Counted from the stretch's first letter, positions 9,081-17,757 are shown. The stretch: 22,500 bases of DNA from Prorocentrum cordatum (GCA_963575745.1 CAUYUJ010015497.1:264759-287258); one strand, 5' to 3'. Made by a program: numbers and translations. The notes: generated by a model from the letters alone, not told the origin.

Positions 9081-9123
9081 AACAACGTTATATTCTATAT
9101 ATACATATATATATATATATAAC
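9081..9123. repeat. AT-rich TA dinucleotide tract
   Basis: A TATATA-type tract of about 40 bp with an ATACAT interruption, conspicuous in a GC-rich window. It lies just beyond the 3' side of the retroelement's recombinase and may mark its end or a preferred insertion spot. Confidence 0.8.
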
Positions 9124-9225
9124 CATCTGAGAAAAAAGGCAGGAGCGATTTCATAGCGTTTGGAATTTCCAGGGCTGTAGGGGGCCGCCCCGCCACAAGC
9201 CTCGTTGCTCTTCATCGGGGCGTCG

Positions 9226-10183
9226 GCGCTCCAGCGCCCTCGACGCTGATCTCCAGCGGGGTCCCCCGATCGCCCCTCCTGTCCTCGGACGGCCCGCCGT
9301 GCCTCATCTGGCGCAGGACGCGCAGCTTCCCCATGCCGAGGTGGAGCTAGGCCGCCCGCAAGAGCGCGGCAAACCAGATCATCACGAAGGGGGGGGTCTG
9401 CTGGCTGGTCGCAAGCCTGACGGCCGACAGCAACACTTCGCCGACGAAGGGCCTCCTCGGATGGTCGATCAGCAGGCTCTCGTTCGTCGCCATGGTCTTC
9501 GAGGTCTGGCCCCTCTCCTCTGGGTGGAGATTGAGCGCGACGAAGGTCGAGGCGGAGGCTAGCGGGGCCACCGCGTCCGACGCCTGAAGGCTCAGCCCCT
9601 CAGAGGGCCTCTGGTAGCACGCGAAGCAGAGCACCGCCAGCAACGCCGCCAACGGTTCGCCCCAGCCGACTATCACCTGCGCCACCGCGACCGCCACGAG
9701 CCATGGCATCGGCGGCCGTGCGACCGCCGGCTCCAGGCGCGACCAGTCCTAGAGGGCCCGGCAGGCGCGGGGGAGAGATGCCCCCCCTCTGCCCGCCGAT
9801 GGGCATGTCGCCTGCCAGGCCGCGTAGAGAACCTGCCCCGCGGAACGGTCGTCGCCGCAGGTGAACATCTCTTGCGCCAGCTCGGACGTCGCGACGTCGG
9901 CCGACTCCAGCGAGTTCACCTGCAAGCCCCGGTGGAGGCACAACGTGCTCAACCTGCGCAGGGCCCCCAGGTACCTCGGCCACGATGCTGGTCTGGCGGC
10001 CCCGAGCGCAAGCGCGGAGGCCACGCCCAACCCGAAGAGGAGTGCGACCTCGCGGATGTCGGCCACGAGCGCCGGCGACAAGGGCAGCGACCTGGTCGGC
10101 TTGACATGGCCCTTGGACGAAGCAGGGCGCCTCCGGACCGCGCAGGAGCGCGTCCGTGCCCTCCCAGAGACGCGAGCCACCAT
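9226..10183 (-). pseudogene. Tyrosine recombinase of the DIRS-like element
   Basis: The N-terminal part (10183-9752) holds an alpha-helical segment with RYLGALRRLSTLCLHRG and LAQEMFTCGDDRSAGQVLYA, like the core-binding domain of tyrosine recombinases. An in-frame TAG at 9749-9751 interrupts it. The same frame resumes with LLAVLCFACYQRPSEGLSL (about 9594-9650), matching the box I arginine motif. After a second stop (9347-9349) comes LRQMRHGGPSEDR (about 9281-9319), matching the box II region. In the next frame QRRGRW (about 9232-9249) resembles the segment before the nucleophile. A tyrosine at the expected spacing is not seen; KSNE occupies the likely place. The enzyme would integrate a circular cDNA by site-specific recombination, but this copy cannot. 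Confidence 0.65.
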
Positions 10184-10752
10184 CTGCGGCGTTCAGCTCG
10201 GACGGGTGCCATCGGCGGTGCGCCCGCACATCGGCGGCGAGGGCGAGCGCGAGCAGGCGCCGGCATATCCTCAACAATCCTGGAGCGGAAGACCTGCCCT
10301 CCTCCGAAGCCAAAATGAGCGATAGATTGTCCCCAAGGTGTAGAAGCGAACAGCCGAAAGACGCCAGAGAACGGGGCTGGTGCTTCAGGGCCGCCACCAA
10401 GCCCCTACCTTCAAGTACCACGATGTTTTCGGCCTCCAGTAACCGAGCCGCGAAATCGAGCTGCCAATCCTTGGGGTCCAAGAATTCTTGAAGGATCTCG
10501 ACGATGATGAGGTTCTCGTCCCAGGCCTCTGGAGTCTCGTGTGGGTCCACGGGCTCGACAGTGTTGATGCTGCTGAAAACGTCCGCACCTAGCAGCGAGT
10601 GGCCCCGAGCCCTGGAAGCGGGGGTCCCAGCCTTGTACCTAGACTTCTCCTTGAGGCCCCCGATCGACTTGACGACGTCCGAGTCGAGCACCCGCGAGCA
10701 TACTGCGTACCAAGAGAGGCAGGCGTCGGACGACGTGACTTTCGGGCACCAC
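10163..10752 (-). pseudogene. RNase H domain of the DIRS-like element
   Basis: It is in the same frame as the long gag-RT ORF but separated from it by a TGA at 10755-10757. The start reads KVTSSDACLSWYAV, with an Asp in the first strand as in retroelement RNase H. A later conserved block has HLGDNLSLILA, then GRSSAPGLLRICRRLLAL, and ends RWHPSELNAADGGSRLWE, which matches the C-terminal DIRS/RNase H pattern (S-E-x-N-x-A-D-x-x-S-R). The frame stays open to 9600, but after about 10130 the sensible protein continues in the recombinase frame, so a frameshift lies there. Its role would be to degrade the RNA strand during cDNA synthesis. Confidence 0.65.
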
Positions 10753-10754
10753 GG

Positions 10755-13454
10755 TCAATCGAGCCGCGCCGGGCAAAACGGCAGCAGCGCGAGGAACCGC
10801 CTGATCTCCCTGCACACCGAACCCCAGACGCGGCAGCGGCTGACGGCGTGAGCCGAGATGAAGGTGTAGACGTGATGGAAGATAGCGAACATTTCACGAC
10901 CCAGCATGCACGGGTGAGCACAGTGACCCACACCCGCTTCCAAGCTTTGCCGCTGACGCGGGGCCGCCGAAGGAGCCAGAGCCCTGCGGCCCTGAGCAAC
11001 TCCAGCTTGCGGTCCGTGGGGACGACGAGCCTCTCGGCCCGTGACCTCATAGCCCAGCGGGACGGCGTCCACGGAAGGCAGATAGATCTCGTGCACCACG
11101 AAGCCGACGCGCCGGAAGTGGTCGACCAGCTCGTCCGACAAGGCCCCGGCACGCTGCGCGTCGGAGCCCAGGACGTTCAAGTTGTCGGCGCAGGCGAGCA
11201 GCGCCTGCTTGCCATCCGACATGTCGGGGGCGGGCCGCTCGTCGCTCAAGATGTGATCCACAGCGGCGGCCTTGCTCCACATGGACTGGTGATGGACCAC
11301 GCGCTGGGCAACCACATCGCCCAGCTCGAGCCCATCGGGGCCACCGCGAGGCAGGGCGACACCAGGCTGCCCTCGGGCAGCGATGCGATGTCGGGCGGGA
11401 GCCCTGCACGTGGTTCTCAGCAAGGACGCGTCGACCGCGGGGAGGCCAAAGAGCTCAGACAGCTCCTCCGCGATGGCAAGGTGGTAGAAGTAGTTCGCCA
11501 GGTCCGCCTGCGCGGCGTAGACTTCCTCGCCCTGCCCGTACTCGAGGTCCGCCAGCTTGCTCCCCGACGACATGTTCATCTTCGGGCACCTCGCGAACCT
11601 CGCATTCACTGCCCAACAGCCCCACGCGATACGCAACTGCCCAGACTTCTTCCGAACGAAGAACGGCGCGATGAGATCCTGAGCGTTCGTCGAGTACCTC
11701 AGCATGTCGGCACGGTCCAGCCGGGCCACGAAGTCTGCATACTTGCCAAGGTCCGAGGCGAGCGTCGGGCCCATGTAGGGGACGACCGGGGCCTCGCTCT
11801 CGCAACGCTGGCCGAACTCATCCTCAGACAACATCATACGCGACAGAAATTCCCGAAGGCAGCGGGCCACCACGGGGTCGAGAACATCAAGTGCGACGGG
11901 GGGCTGCTCCAACTCCTCAGGCACCGCGATCAGTATGGCATCATACCTGGCCGCAGTACTTGGGACCTCTCCGCCGTCGTAGACGAGGTCGGAGCCGAGA
12001 AGCTCGCGGGTGGCTTCTCGCCGCCGAAAAAAAGAATGCACTCCTGCGGGAAGAGCGCGCCTCAAAACTGCGCGCTGAGCCGCTGCCTGGGCCGCGCTCC
12101 TGTCCGCCCGTGGCGGTGCCGGCGACGAGGAGGAGGGCCCGCCGTAGAGCTCGTTCAAGGTCTGGAAACTCTCGTTGGCCCGCAGCCCCTCGGCATGCTG
12201 ACGTTGTAGCCGCTGGCGAACTGAGCGAGAAAGCTGGGAGGCGCCCGGCGTCGCCTCGTCGAAGGTCGGGAGCGGGAAGAATTCCCTGGGCACGCGCCGA
12301 GCCTCGCCACCCTGAGACGGAACTGGATAGCAAGGCTGGCGAGCGAGGGGGGCAGGCGGGCCCCGTCGCCGCCCCCGCGGCCCACGCCGCGTCATTTCTC
12401 GCCTGCGGCTTTGGCAGCCGCCGCGCCCTGTCTTGCCGCGACCTTTGGCCCTCGCGTCGGTCTCCTCCCGCGCCTCCCTAGCCTCCTGCAAGATCACCGA
12501 CTCCTGCCTGAGCTGGTCGGCGACGTGGGCCGAGAGGCAGGGCGCGATGGCCGCGCCCCCCGCGCGGCGACTCCAGCCCATGAGCTGGTCGGCAGCGCTG
12601 TAGTCGGGCTGGCTCGGCGAGACTCGGCGCGCCCCCGCGATCAGCGCGAGACGTCGCGAGGCCAGCTCCATGCACAGAAGAGACGGGCAGTTCAATTGAT
12701 CCTGCATCGCCGCTGCGTCGAGGATGCGACTGAGAACATCATGCTCGTAGATGCTCCGATCCCCCGGCGGCACCTTGGAAAAACGCGCCCAATTCTCGTG
12801 TGAATGGAAGGCACTGATGCCGTTGCCCCGCCCGTGCTTCATGAACCAGAGGACGGTGCGAGGGCCCTGGAGATCCCAATGCATGTGCTCCTCCGACGAG
12901 TGGGCCAGCGCGTCGTCCCATGAGCGACGGCGCTCGCCCTGGACATCATATCTGACAGCCAACGTGCGAGCATCACCCATGGCCAGCACCAGCGCGTCTG
13001 CAACGGAAAGCTGCGCCACCGCCACAGAGACGCCAGCCACGTGGAGGAGGGCGCGGTCGCCGAGAACGAGGGCGCCGGGCGGCAGCTGGTGGCAAACGAC
13101 GTCGCCCATCGAGTAGCCTCCACGATCCTCCACGGCGCACCAGCTGAGCCCAGGCGGAGGCATCAGCATGCCGCCCGGCGCGGCCGCAGCGGCGGCGGCG
13201 CCTCCGCCAAATCCAGGCGGGATGCCTAGCGCGGCGCCCGCGGCAGCGCCAGCGGCCGCGCCCGCGGCGGCGCCGCCCGGGGGCAGGAGGCCTGCGCTTC
13301 CTAGGGTAGGCGGCGCCCCCCTCGCGGGCACCAAGGCCGGGGCCGCCCCGGCTGGCGGCGCGGCATCTGGTGCTGCGCCGGCCGCCGCGGCCGCCGCCAC
13401 ATCTGCATCGCGGGTTGAAGTGGCGCACGAGCGGCAGCGGCACGCAGTGCACAC
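10755..13454 (-). pseudogene. Gag-like plus reverse transcriptase ORF (899 codons) of the DIRS-like element
   Basis: The sensible protein begins near 13400 (the first 15-20 codons are out of frame). An Ala/Pro/Gly stretch leads into a gag-like region with LAVRYDVQGERRRSWDDALA, then HWDLQGPRTVLWFMKHG and RSIYEHDVLSRILDAA, then a basic RAKGRGKTGRGG segment. RT motifs are FFVRKKSGQLRIAW near residue 596, QADLANYFYHLAI with the motif A Asp near 650, and ACADNLNVLG near 757 in place of the usual YxDD. LGYEVTG follows. Between about 11405 and 11310 the sense frame shifts, and the conserved MGSSWAMW lies in another frame (11312-11335). Another excursion at about 11035-10930 carries VVPTDRKLELLRAAGLWLL. 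The protein would copy element RNA into DNA. Confidence 0.75.
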
Positions 13455-13758
13455 CCAGGTGGTGGGCCCCCAGCATCGCGAAGGCGTCGATCATCGCCTG
13501 GGCCGGCGCCGCACGGAAACCGTAGACCTGTCCAGCTGCGAGCCCAGGCGGCACCTCCCTAGCGTACGTCAAAACGTGCACACTGACGAAGTCGAGCCCG
13601 ACGGCGCACGACTCCAACTAGTGGTCGAGATCGGGCGTGAGCCCATTTGCATCGAAAGACCCTGGGCGGACAGCCCAAACCAACCTCACATGATACACGG
13701 CAGGGCCCGGGACACCATGGTACTGCACAATCACATAGCTCCCTGAATCAAGCGCCAT
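13400..13758 (-). pseudogene. N-terminal gag-like segment of the DIRS-like element
   Basis: From an ATG at 13758 (overlapping the stop of ORF1) the frame reads MALDSGSYVIVQYHG, PAVYHVRLVWAV and LTPDLDH. It is cut by TAG at 13618-13620 and continues ESCAVGLDFVSVHVLTYARE and AQAMIDAFAMLGAHHLGVH. Near 13400 a one-base shift moves the sense frame into the 899-codon ORF. The GSYVIVQYHG...YHVRLVW portion looks like a small beta-barrel. I have no firm family name for it. Confidence 0.5.
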
Positions 13759-14126
13759 CACGCTCGAGATGCAGCACCGCGGCTCCACACGAAGGACAGC
13801 TGCGCCCGAGCCTGCTCCTCAAGCGACGGGACCGTCTCCTTCACCACGACTGTCGGTCCCGCCTCGTACGCCGAGCGCCGCTCGACGGTCGGGAGCCCCC
13901 AGACGGCACCGAGCACGTACGCGGCGACGACCAGCAGCGTCAGCACCGTCACCCCGCCGGCCACCGCCAGCGGCGACGGTGTCTCACAGACGCAGGTGGT
14001 CGCCGGCACAGCGGGGCAGTGCAGGACTGGGGCGCAGGCTGGGCACGGCTGGCCCGCACCCCACAATGTCGCCCCAGTGCTGACCCCGCGCGCGAGCTCA
14101 AGGATCGTGGCGCGGGCTACTTGCAT
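13758..14126 (-). CDS. ORF1 of the DIRS-like element: Cys/Pro-rich single-pass membrane protein
   Basis: This is a 122-residue ORF with an ATG at 14126. A cysteine cluster (GQPCPACAPVLHCPA, with C28, C31 and C37, then C45 and C47) precedes one strong hydrophobic segment at about residues 53-77 (LAVAGGVTVLTLLVVAAYVL...). An acidic/basic tail ends in SLEEQARAQLSFVW. The stop TGA overlaps the ATG of the next segment (ATGA), so either translational coupling or a one-base loss from a longer gag is possible. It is unusual for a retrotransposon to start with a membrane-anchored product. The assignment to the element rests on adjacency, strand and the similarity I recall in other dinoflagellate elements. 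Confidence 0.5.
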   Translation of the reverse strand: MQVARATILELARGVSTGATLWGAGQPCPACAPVLHCPAVPATTCVCETPSPLAVAGGVTVLTLLVVAAYVLGAVWGLPTVERRSAYEAGPTVVVKETVPSLEEQARAQLSFVWSRGAASRA

Positions 14127-14220
14127 AGCCCGAACAAAACTAGAGCGATCGTGTCAATGGAACGATGGCGATAGGACGGCGGTGCTTCGACACCGTAGAC
14201 AACATTCCCGAACAAGCACA

Positions 14221-14340
14221 TCCATGATGATGATGCTGATGATGACGACGATGACGATGACGATGACGATGCTGAAGGAGGATGATGGGGGGAGGGAGGA
14301 AGGAAGGAGGGGGAGGAGGAGAGGAGGAGGAGGAGGAGGG
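14221..14340. repeat. GATGAC microsatellite grading into GGA-rich tract
   Basis: ATGATGATGCTGATGATGAC-type repeats pass into AGGAGG purines, ending just before the shared module at 14341. It lies beyond the 5' side of the retroelement. Confidence 0.9.
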
Positions 14341-14394
14341 ACGCGCGGCGCTGTCTCTTCAAAACGATGACCCAACATCACAGGTGCTTGAAAC
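14341..14394 (+). repeat. Shared post-purine module, copy 2
   Basis: ACGCGCGGCGCTGTCTCTTC, then AAAACGATGACCCAACATC and ACAGGTGCTTGAAA, aligns with 2987-3048 and 15511-15570. Confidence 0.7.
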
Positions 14395-14469
14395 ATACTC
14401 AAAACATGCACCCAAAATAACGAACAACATTCAATTAGCCTGGCGAAGGACCCAACCATACGAAGTTGT

Positions 14470-15300
14470 TAATACCGTCGTTGTTAGTATCGCCTTCGGT
14501 GGGTCTCCTTATGTGGCCACGAAGCGCGTGAAGAGTGTGCCAAAATGGGGCAGTCCGGAGCTCCCTATGGGGCCACGAAGCGTGTGAGGAATGTGCCGAA
14601 CGGGCCGGCGCCGCGATGTGGACTCCGCCACTGGGGCCTGAGCTGGAGCCCCCTATGGGGCCACGAAACGTGTGAGGGGTGTCAAACAGGCGGACTGCGC
14701 CACTGGGACATTCTATGGAGCTCCCTATGGGGCCACGAAACGTGTTAGGGTTGTGCCACAGTAGGGCGGCGGCACCATGCGGACTGCGCCACTGGGACCC
14801 TGGGTGGAGCTCCCTATGGTGCCACGAAGCGTGTGAGGGGTGTGCCAAAATGGAGCGGCGCCGCCTTGCGGACTGCGCCACTGGGACCTGCGGTGGAGCT
14901 CCCTATGGGGCAACGAAACGTTTGAGGGGTGTGCCAAAAAGGGGCGTCGCCGCCATGCGGACTGCGTCACTGGGACCTTAGGTGGAGCTCCCTATGGGAC
15001 CGAAAAACGTGTGAGAGGTGTGCCCACATGGGGCGTCACCGCCATGCGGACTCCGCCACTGGGGCCTGAGCTGGAGCCCCCTTATGGGGCCACGAAACGT
15101 GAGGGGTGTGCCAAAATCGGGCGGCACCGCCACGCGGACTGCGCCAAAGGGACCTTAGATGGAGCTCCCGATGGGGCCACGACACGTGTGAGGGGTGTGC
15201 CAAAATCGGGCGGCGGCGCTATGCGGACTGCGCCAAAGGGACCTTAGGTGTAGCTCACTATGAGGCCACGAAACTTGCGAGGGGTGTGCCAAAGTGAGGG
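14470..15300. repeat. Satellite array C (unit about 80-90 bp)
   Basis: It opens with AATACCGTCGTTGTTAGTAT, shared with array B. About ten units follow with the core GGTGGAGCTCCCTATGGGGC, CACGAAACGTGTGAGGGGTG, TGCCAAAATGGGGCGG and GCCATGCGGACTGCGCCACT. ORFs through it are satellite translations and not genes. Confidence 0.92.
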
Positions 15301-15510
15301 GGTGACGAGAGGAGGCAGGAGGGGGAGGAGGAGGAGGAGGAGGAGGAGGAGGAGGAGGAGGAGGAGGAGGAGGAGGAGGACGAGGACGGAGGGAGGAGGA
15401 GGAGGAGGAGGAGGAGGAGGAGGAGGAGGAGGAGGGAAGGAGAGAGGAGAGGAGGAGGAGGAGAGGAGAGGAGAGGAGAGGAGAGGAGAGGAGAGGAGAG
15501 GAGAGGAGAG
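15301..15510. repeat. GGA and GAGAG purine tract after array C
   Basis: Long GGA runs (about 15320-15435) pass into GAGGAGAG repeats (about 15440-15510). It is directly followed by the shared module. Confidence 0.95.
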
Positions 15511-15570
15511 GAACGCGGGGACCGCCTCTTCAAAACGAAGACCCATCACCTCAGGATGGTTGGGAAAGCA
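15511..15570 (+). repeat. Shared post-purine module, copy 3
   Basis: GAACGCGGGGACCGCCTCTT, then CAAAACGAAGACCCATCACC and TCAGGATGGTTGGGAAA, closest to copy 1 at its right end. Confidence 0.75.
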
Positions 15571-15654
15571 GCGTCCCCAGACGATTGCGTACAACTGTCG
15601 GATATTCCGAGGGGCATGCCCGACTTGAGCCTTAAGTTTCCACGTCAGGCAGAG

Positions 15655-15720
15655 GCGCTCCTTCTCCTCCTCCTCCTCCTCCTCCTCCTCCTCCTCTCCT
15701 CCTCCTCCTCCTCCTCCTCG
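15655..15720. repeat. CTC/TCC microsatellite
   Basis: Pyrimidine triplets of opposite sense to the GGA tract at 15301-15510. It lies just downstream (minus strand) of the exon at 15754-15945. Confidence 0.92.
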
Positions 15721-15753
15721 ATCCAGGCGGCGAAGTGGCCCGCCCCCCTCTGC

Positions 15754-15945
15754 CTCGGCGGCGCATGGGGGCCGTTCGCGCCGCCTCAGGTCCTTAATGC
15801 AGAGGCAGAGGCCGTCGTGGGCCCAAAGCCTCGAGAGCGGGCTGGCCACGCTGGCGCCAGGCAGGCGCACGCAGACGATGCTGGCCTCGAAGGCGTCGCC
15901 GCGCGGCGCGTCGGCGCCGCGGTCCGCGCCTCGGCGCAGGCGGGC
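15754..15945 (-). CDS. Predicted exon: second half of PAS-like domain 1
   Basis: A 192-nt (64-codon) minus-strand exon starts after AGATCCAG. The product reads ARLRRGADRGADAPRGDAFE, then ASIVCVRLPGASVASPLSRL and LWAHDGLCLCIKDLRRRE. FEASIVCVRLPG and GLCLCIKDLR look like the last two strands of a PAS domain. The inferred donor is GC after GCCGAG, but an earlier GC donor after CTGAG cannot be excluded. With this donor it ends in phase 0, as does the start of the exon at 5298. The purine and pyrimidine microsatellites begin just after it. Confidence 0.55.
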
Positions 15946-16111
15946 CTGGATCTAGGTCGGGCGTGTCCTCCTCCAGGCCGATTCTGGGTGCAAAGGCAAC
16001 ACTGATCAAACGATGATCAAGAAAGGTTCAAACCCTCACAAAATCGTCCCTGGACCACGTTTGGACCACATTGGGATGTTCTTCCTGTAGAGTCACAGGC
16101 CCGACTTAAGC
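15946..16111 (-). other. Predicted 166-nt intron with GC donor and 9-bp direct repeats
   Basis: The plus-strand string GCCTGGATC occurs at both junctions (15944-15952 and 16110-16118). Splicing between the copies joins ATGATCCAG to GCCCGCCTG and removes the in-frame TAA at 16106-16108. The donor is GC and the acceptor AG. Confidence 0.6.
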
Positions 16112-17014
16112 CTGGATCATCGTGGCCCTCCCCACGCCGGCGCTCCAGGCGGTCCTGAGGAACTCCTGGACGCGTCTCTGCTCCTCCTGCGACGCCGCGA
16201 GGCTCGCGAAGCTCGAGTGGAGCAGGTCGTCCATCGCGAGCAGCTCCAGCATCTGCGGCGTCGACTGCACGATGTGGCCCGCAGCATCGCAGGCGCCCGT
16301 GGCGTCGAAGATGGTGCTGAAGACGCTGTGCTGCGCCGACAGGACCTGCTCGAGGCTCTCGCGCGCCTGCTCGAGCTCGCGGGTCAGCAGAAAGCTCCTC
16401 TGGTTCGCGGCGTCCACGCTGCGATGCACCAGCACGGACACGGTGGCAATGATCAGGCCGGTGCCCACCGCGCGACGCAGACCCACTCCCAGACCGACGT
16501 TCGCCACGACCCAGAACAGCGCATACAGCAGCATGTGAAGACCGCCGCTCCGAGCGTAGCCCACGGAGGAACAGACGAACACGCGGGCCAGGTACCCCAC
16601 ATAGAAGATTTCCAGTTGGTGAGGCTCGTCCTCACCGCATGAGACTACAAGAGAAACAACAGAATTGAGGAGAACGACGACGATCTGTATTCCACACGAT
16701 TCCAGGTTGGAAATACGGTATGATTTGTCCTCCATTTTGGATGCGAAAAACTCTATAATTGCCTTACTCGCGACACATGGAAGCATGTTCCCAAACATTC
16801 CCAAGAGCGACCTGGAGCCACACAGCCATTCAATGATGCTGAACGAGACGATTATGGTCCCGGTAACTGATTGTATCCCGCGAAACAGAGAAAGCGTCTC
16901 GCGCTGTCGCGTGTACTCGTACTCCCTGAAGATGTCTGGATCGTGGATCACCCTGTGACTCCAGGGCTGGATGCGCCACCGAACCCGCACCACCTGCTGG
17001 ACCTTCGCGCCGCT
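16112..17014 (-). CDS. Predicted exon: multi-pass membrane domain and first half of PAS-like domain 1
   Basis: A 903-nt (301-codon) minus-strand exon starts after a strong acceptor (TTTTCTTTCTCTATCCAG) supplied by the adjoining inverted-repeat element. The product opens SGAKVQQVVRVRWRIQPWSH and RVIHDPDIFREYEYTRQ. Several hydrophobic segments follow between residues about 47 and 205 (for example TGTIIVSFSIIEWLCG, IQIVVVLLNSVVSLVV, LLYALFWVVANVGLGVGL, GLIIATVSVLVH). Then comes a helical stretch (LTRELEQARESLEQVLSAQ) and a PAS-like start (FSTIFDATGACDAAGHIVQ, STPQMLELLAMDD). I infer a membrane-anchored sensor of the kind common in dinoflagellate gene sets. Ligand and output are unknown. The upstream exon was not found. 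Confidence 0.65.
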
Positions 17015-17020
17015 CTGGAT

Positions 17021-17407
17021 AGAGAAAGAAAAGACGCCATAAACATTAAATTTTGGCGCTCCGCGCAGATTTCTTGGATCTGCGCTGCAGCCCCCTCCCT
17101 GGCGTGCGGAGCGCGCCAGGGGCGGCGCCGGAGGCGCCGCGGAGGGGGGCCTCCGCGCGGATTTCTTGGATCTGCGCTGCAGCCCCCTCCCTGGCGTGCG
17201 GAGCGCGCCAGGGGCGGCGCCGGAGGCGCCGCGGAGGGGGGCCTCCGCGCGGATTTCTTGGATCTGCGCTGCAGCCCCCTCCCTGGCGTGCGGAGCGCGC
17301 CAGGGGCGGCGCCGAAGGCGCCGCGGAGGGGGGCCTGGCGCGGATCCAAGAAACCCGCGCGGAGCGCCAAAAGTGTATGTTTATGTTTATGGCGTCTTTT
17401 CTTCTCT
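17021..17407. mobile_element. Introner-like inverted-repeat element 3 with internal triplication
   Basis: The terminal inverted repeats include AGAAAAGACGCCATAAACAT at the left and its mirror at the right (TATGTTTATGGCGTCTTTTC). TTGGCGCTCCGCGC at 17053-17066 is a perfect match to the reverse complement of 17357-17370. The core unit of about 92 bp (marker TTCTTGGATC at 17071, 17163 and 17254) is present three times. On the minus strand the left end is 7 bp from the acceptor at 17014/17015. Flanking CTGGAT (17015-17020) and CTGGAA (17410-17415) may be a degraded target-site duplication. Confidence 0.75.
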
Positions 17408-17435
17408 GACTGGAAGAGGAACAGCCACACCTAAG

Positions 17436-17757
17436 TATCGTTTCGCCGATCCCCATCCTCAGCAGCGTGGCCTGGGCCCCCCTGGCCGATTTTGCCCCCC
17501 TGGATGGGGATACATGTGGCCGCTCCCTTCGGGTCCCGAGGGGTGTGTCCCCAACTGGGGTGGTAACTTGGTGGGGGTCCTTGCCGTCGCTCGGACGTCT
17601 ATTTCCCGTGCATTTTTCAGTTTCGTGCGTGTTTTTTTGCTAGATGGTCCAGGATGGTCCCCGATGGCTCTCGCCGAGAAAAAATGCACACGTCCGAGCG
17701 ATGCCGAGGGGTCTCGAAGGGGATGGGGCTGGGGATGGGGATCGGCGAGACGACACT
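17436..17757. repeat. Inverted pair flanking unassigned sequence
   Basis: GATGGGGATCGGCGA occurs on the plus strand near 17735-17752 and, as its reverse complement, near 17440-17457, with similar bases on either side. The sequence between holds no recognised gene. Confidence 0.6.

Larger units (their letters stand above)
9140..14126 (-). mobile_element. Decayed DIRS-like (tyrosine recombinase) retrotransposon
   Basis: On the minus strand the domain order is ORF1 with a membrane segment (14126-13758), a gag-like region (13758-11900), reverse transcriptase (about 11700-11050), RNase H (10752-10163) and tyrosine recombinase (10183-9226). RT-RNase H followed by a tyrosine recombinase instead of a DDE integrase defines DIRS-type elements. 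At least three in-frame stops (13618-13620, 10755-10757, 9749-9751) and several frameshifts show that this copy is inactive. I could not identify terminal or split repeats, so both ends are approximate. It shares orientation with the flanking PAS gene and probably sits in its intron. Confidence 0.75.

Noticed and set aside
10599-12209. 536-codon plus-strand ORF
   Set aside because: It is the antisense shadow of the reverse transcriptase ORF, and its translation shows no protein-like motif.
16021-16038. tRNA T-loop-like string GGTTCAAACC
   Set aside because: The flanking bases do not form the 5-bp T stem, and no anticodon or acceptor arm is found. It lies within a predicted intron.
16106-16993. 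Treating 16106-16993 as a complete single-exon gene
   Set aside because: It begins directly after a splice acceptor rather than at a convincing start, and its stop lies inside a predicted intron that, once removed, extends the PAS-like domain.
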